A stretch of 40,000 nt of DNA, taken from assembly GCA_963575745.1 (NCBI GenBank), contig CAUYUJ010022065.1, positions 40,001 through 80,000 on the forward strand. Direction: 5' to 3'. Below are positions 39,851 through 40,000 of this stretch, in pieces. Under the pieces are notes generated by a model. It ran no database searches, had not been told where the DNA came from, and saw only the letters and a list, made by a program, of their open reading frames with translations. Numbering within the stretch: the stretch's first letter is position 1; every line of letters begins with the position of its first letter. The position numbers were made by a program, and so were the translations under genes. The stretch is from Prorocentrum cordatum (Eukaryota > Sar > Dinophyceae > Prorocentrales > Prorocentraceae).

Positions 39851-40000
39851 GTAATGTCCCCCTACCGGCGGATTTTGGGCGAAAATCAAACGTAGTAAAA
39901 GGTATTCAAACATACTCAAACAACTCACAAAATCATCCCCATTCTATCTCTTACTATCTTTGACTATTCCTCCTGTAGAGGGGCACGCCCGACTTGAACA
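39851..40000. other. Window end, nothing recognised
   Basis: AT-rich unique-looking sequence. I see no feature. Confidence 0.5.

Overview
This window looks like nuclear DNA of a dinoflagellate; I cannot name the species. The reasons are: no compact host gene can be recognised; GC-rich tandem and inverted repeats fill most of the 40 kb; there are two LINE-type retrotransposons with dinoflagellate-like endonuclease-reverse transcriptase polyproteins, one IS1595/ISXO2 (Merlin-like) transposase, and a polymerase-palm-like open frame of a kind I associate with dinoflagellate genomes. I saw no copy of the dinoflagellate spliced leader. Most long open frames here are accidental: GC-rich repeats with few stop codons stay open in several frames at once. 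Layout: 0-7.7 kb is a set of satellites built as inverted pairs. A 77-bp satellite lies at 838-2107 and again, inverted, at 6380-7530, each bounded outside by the same roughly 45-bp module. Nested inside is a second inverted pair of a 42-bp repeat (3966-4063 and 4261-4565). Small foldback elements, microsatellites and a 25-bp hairpin satellite fill the rest. 7.7-13.5 kb holds a dispersed G-rich repeat family (called family E here, period about 375-385 bp, locally a 758-bp dimer), an 800-bp TA/TGTA/TGCA microsatellite, inverted family-E pieces, 11-bp and about 100-bp minisatellites, and a GAG/GAC tract. 13.5-24.9 kb holds two LINEs, both read on the minus strand and both lying between GGA-type tracts. 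LINE 1 (13537-18790) is decayed: RNase H and zinc motifs are open, but its RT and endonuclease carry stops and frameshifts. LINE 2 (19499-24852) has an uninterrupted 1,662-codon frame with endonuclease, YVDD reverse transcriptase and three C2H2-like zinc fingers; within it a 269-codon segment is meaningful only in another frame. 24.9-33.6 kb returns to family E, with a third inverted satellite pair (18-bp unit, 27408-27700 and 28180-28466), an unrecognised coding-like stretch on the minus strand (25435-26610) and large TA/CA microsatellites. 33.6-37.5 kb is a GC-rich block of decayed minus-strand coding sequence: the ISXO2-like transposase (33716-34816), unassigned fragments, and the polymerase-palm-like fragment (36700-37460). 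37.6-38.8 kb is an AT-rich island of direct and inverted copies. The window ends in a 102-bp tandem repeat. The common theme is inversion: at least four unrelated repeat types occur as head-to-head pairs, and family E twice brackets a TA-rich microsatellite with opposite orientations on its two sides. The coding capacity seen is that of mobile elements. Repeat edges are given to within a few bases to tens of bases.
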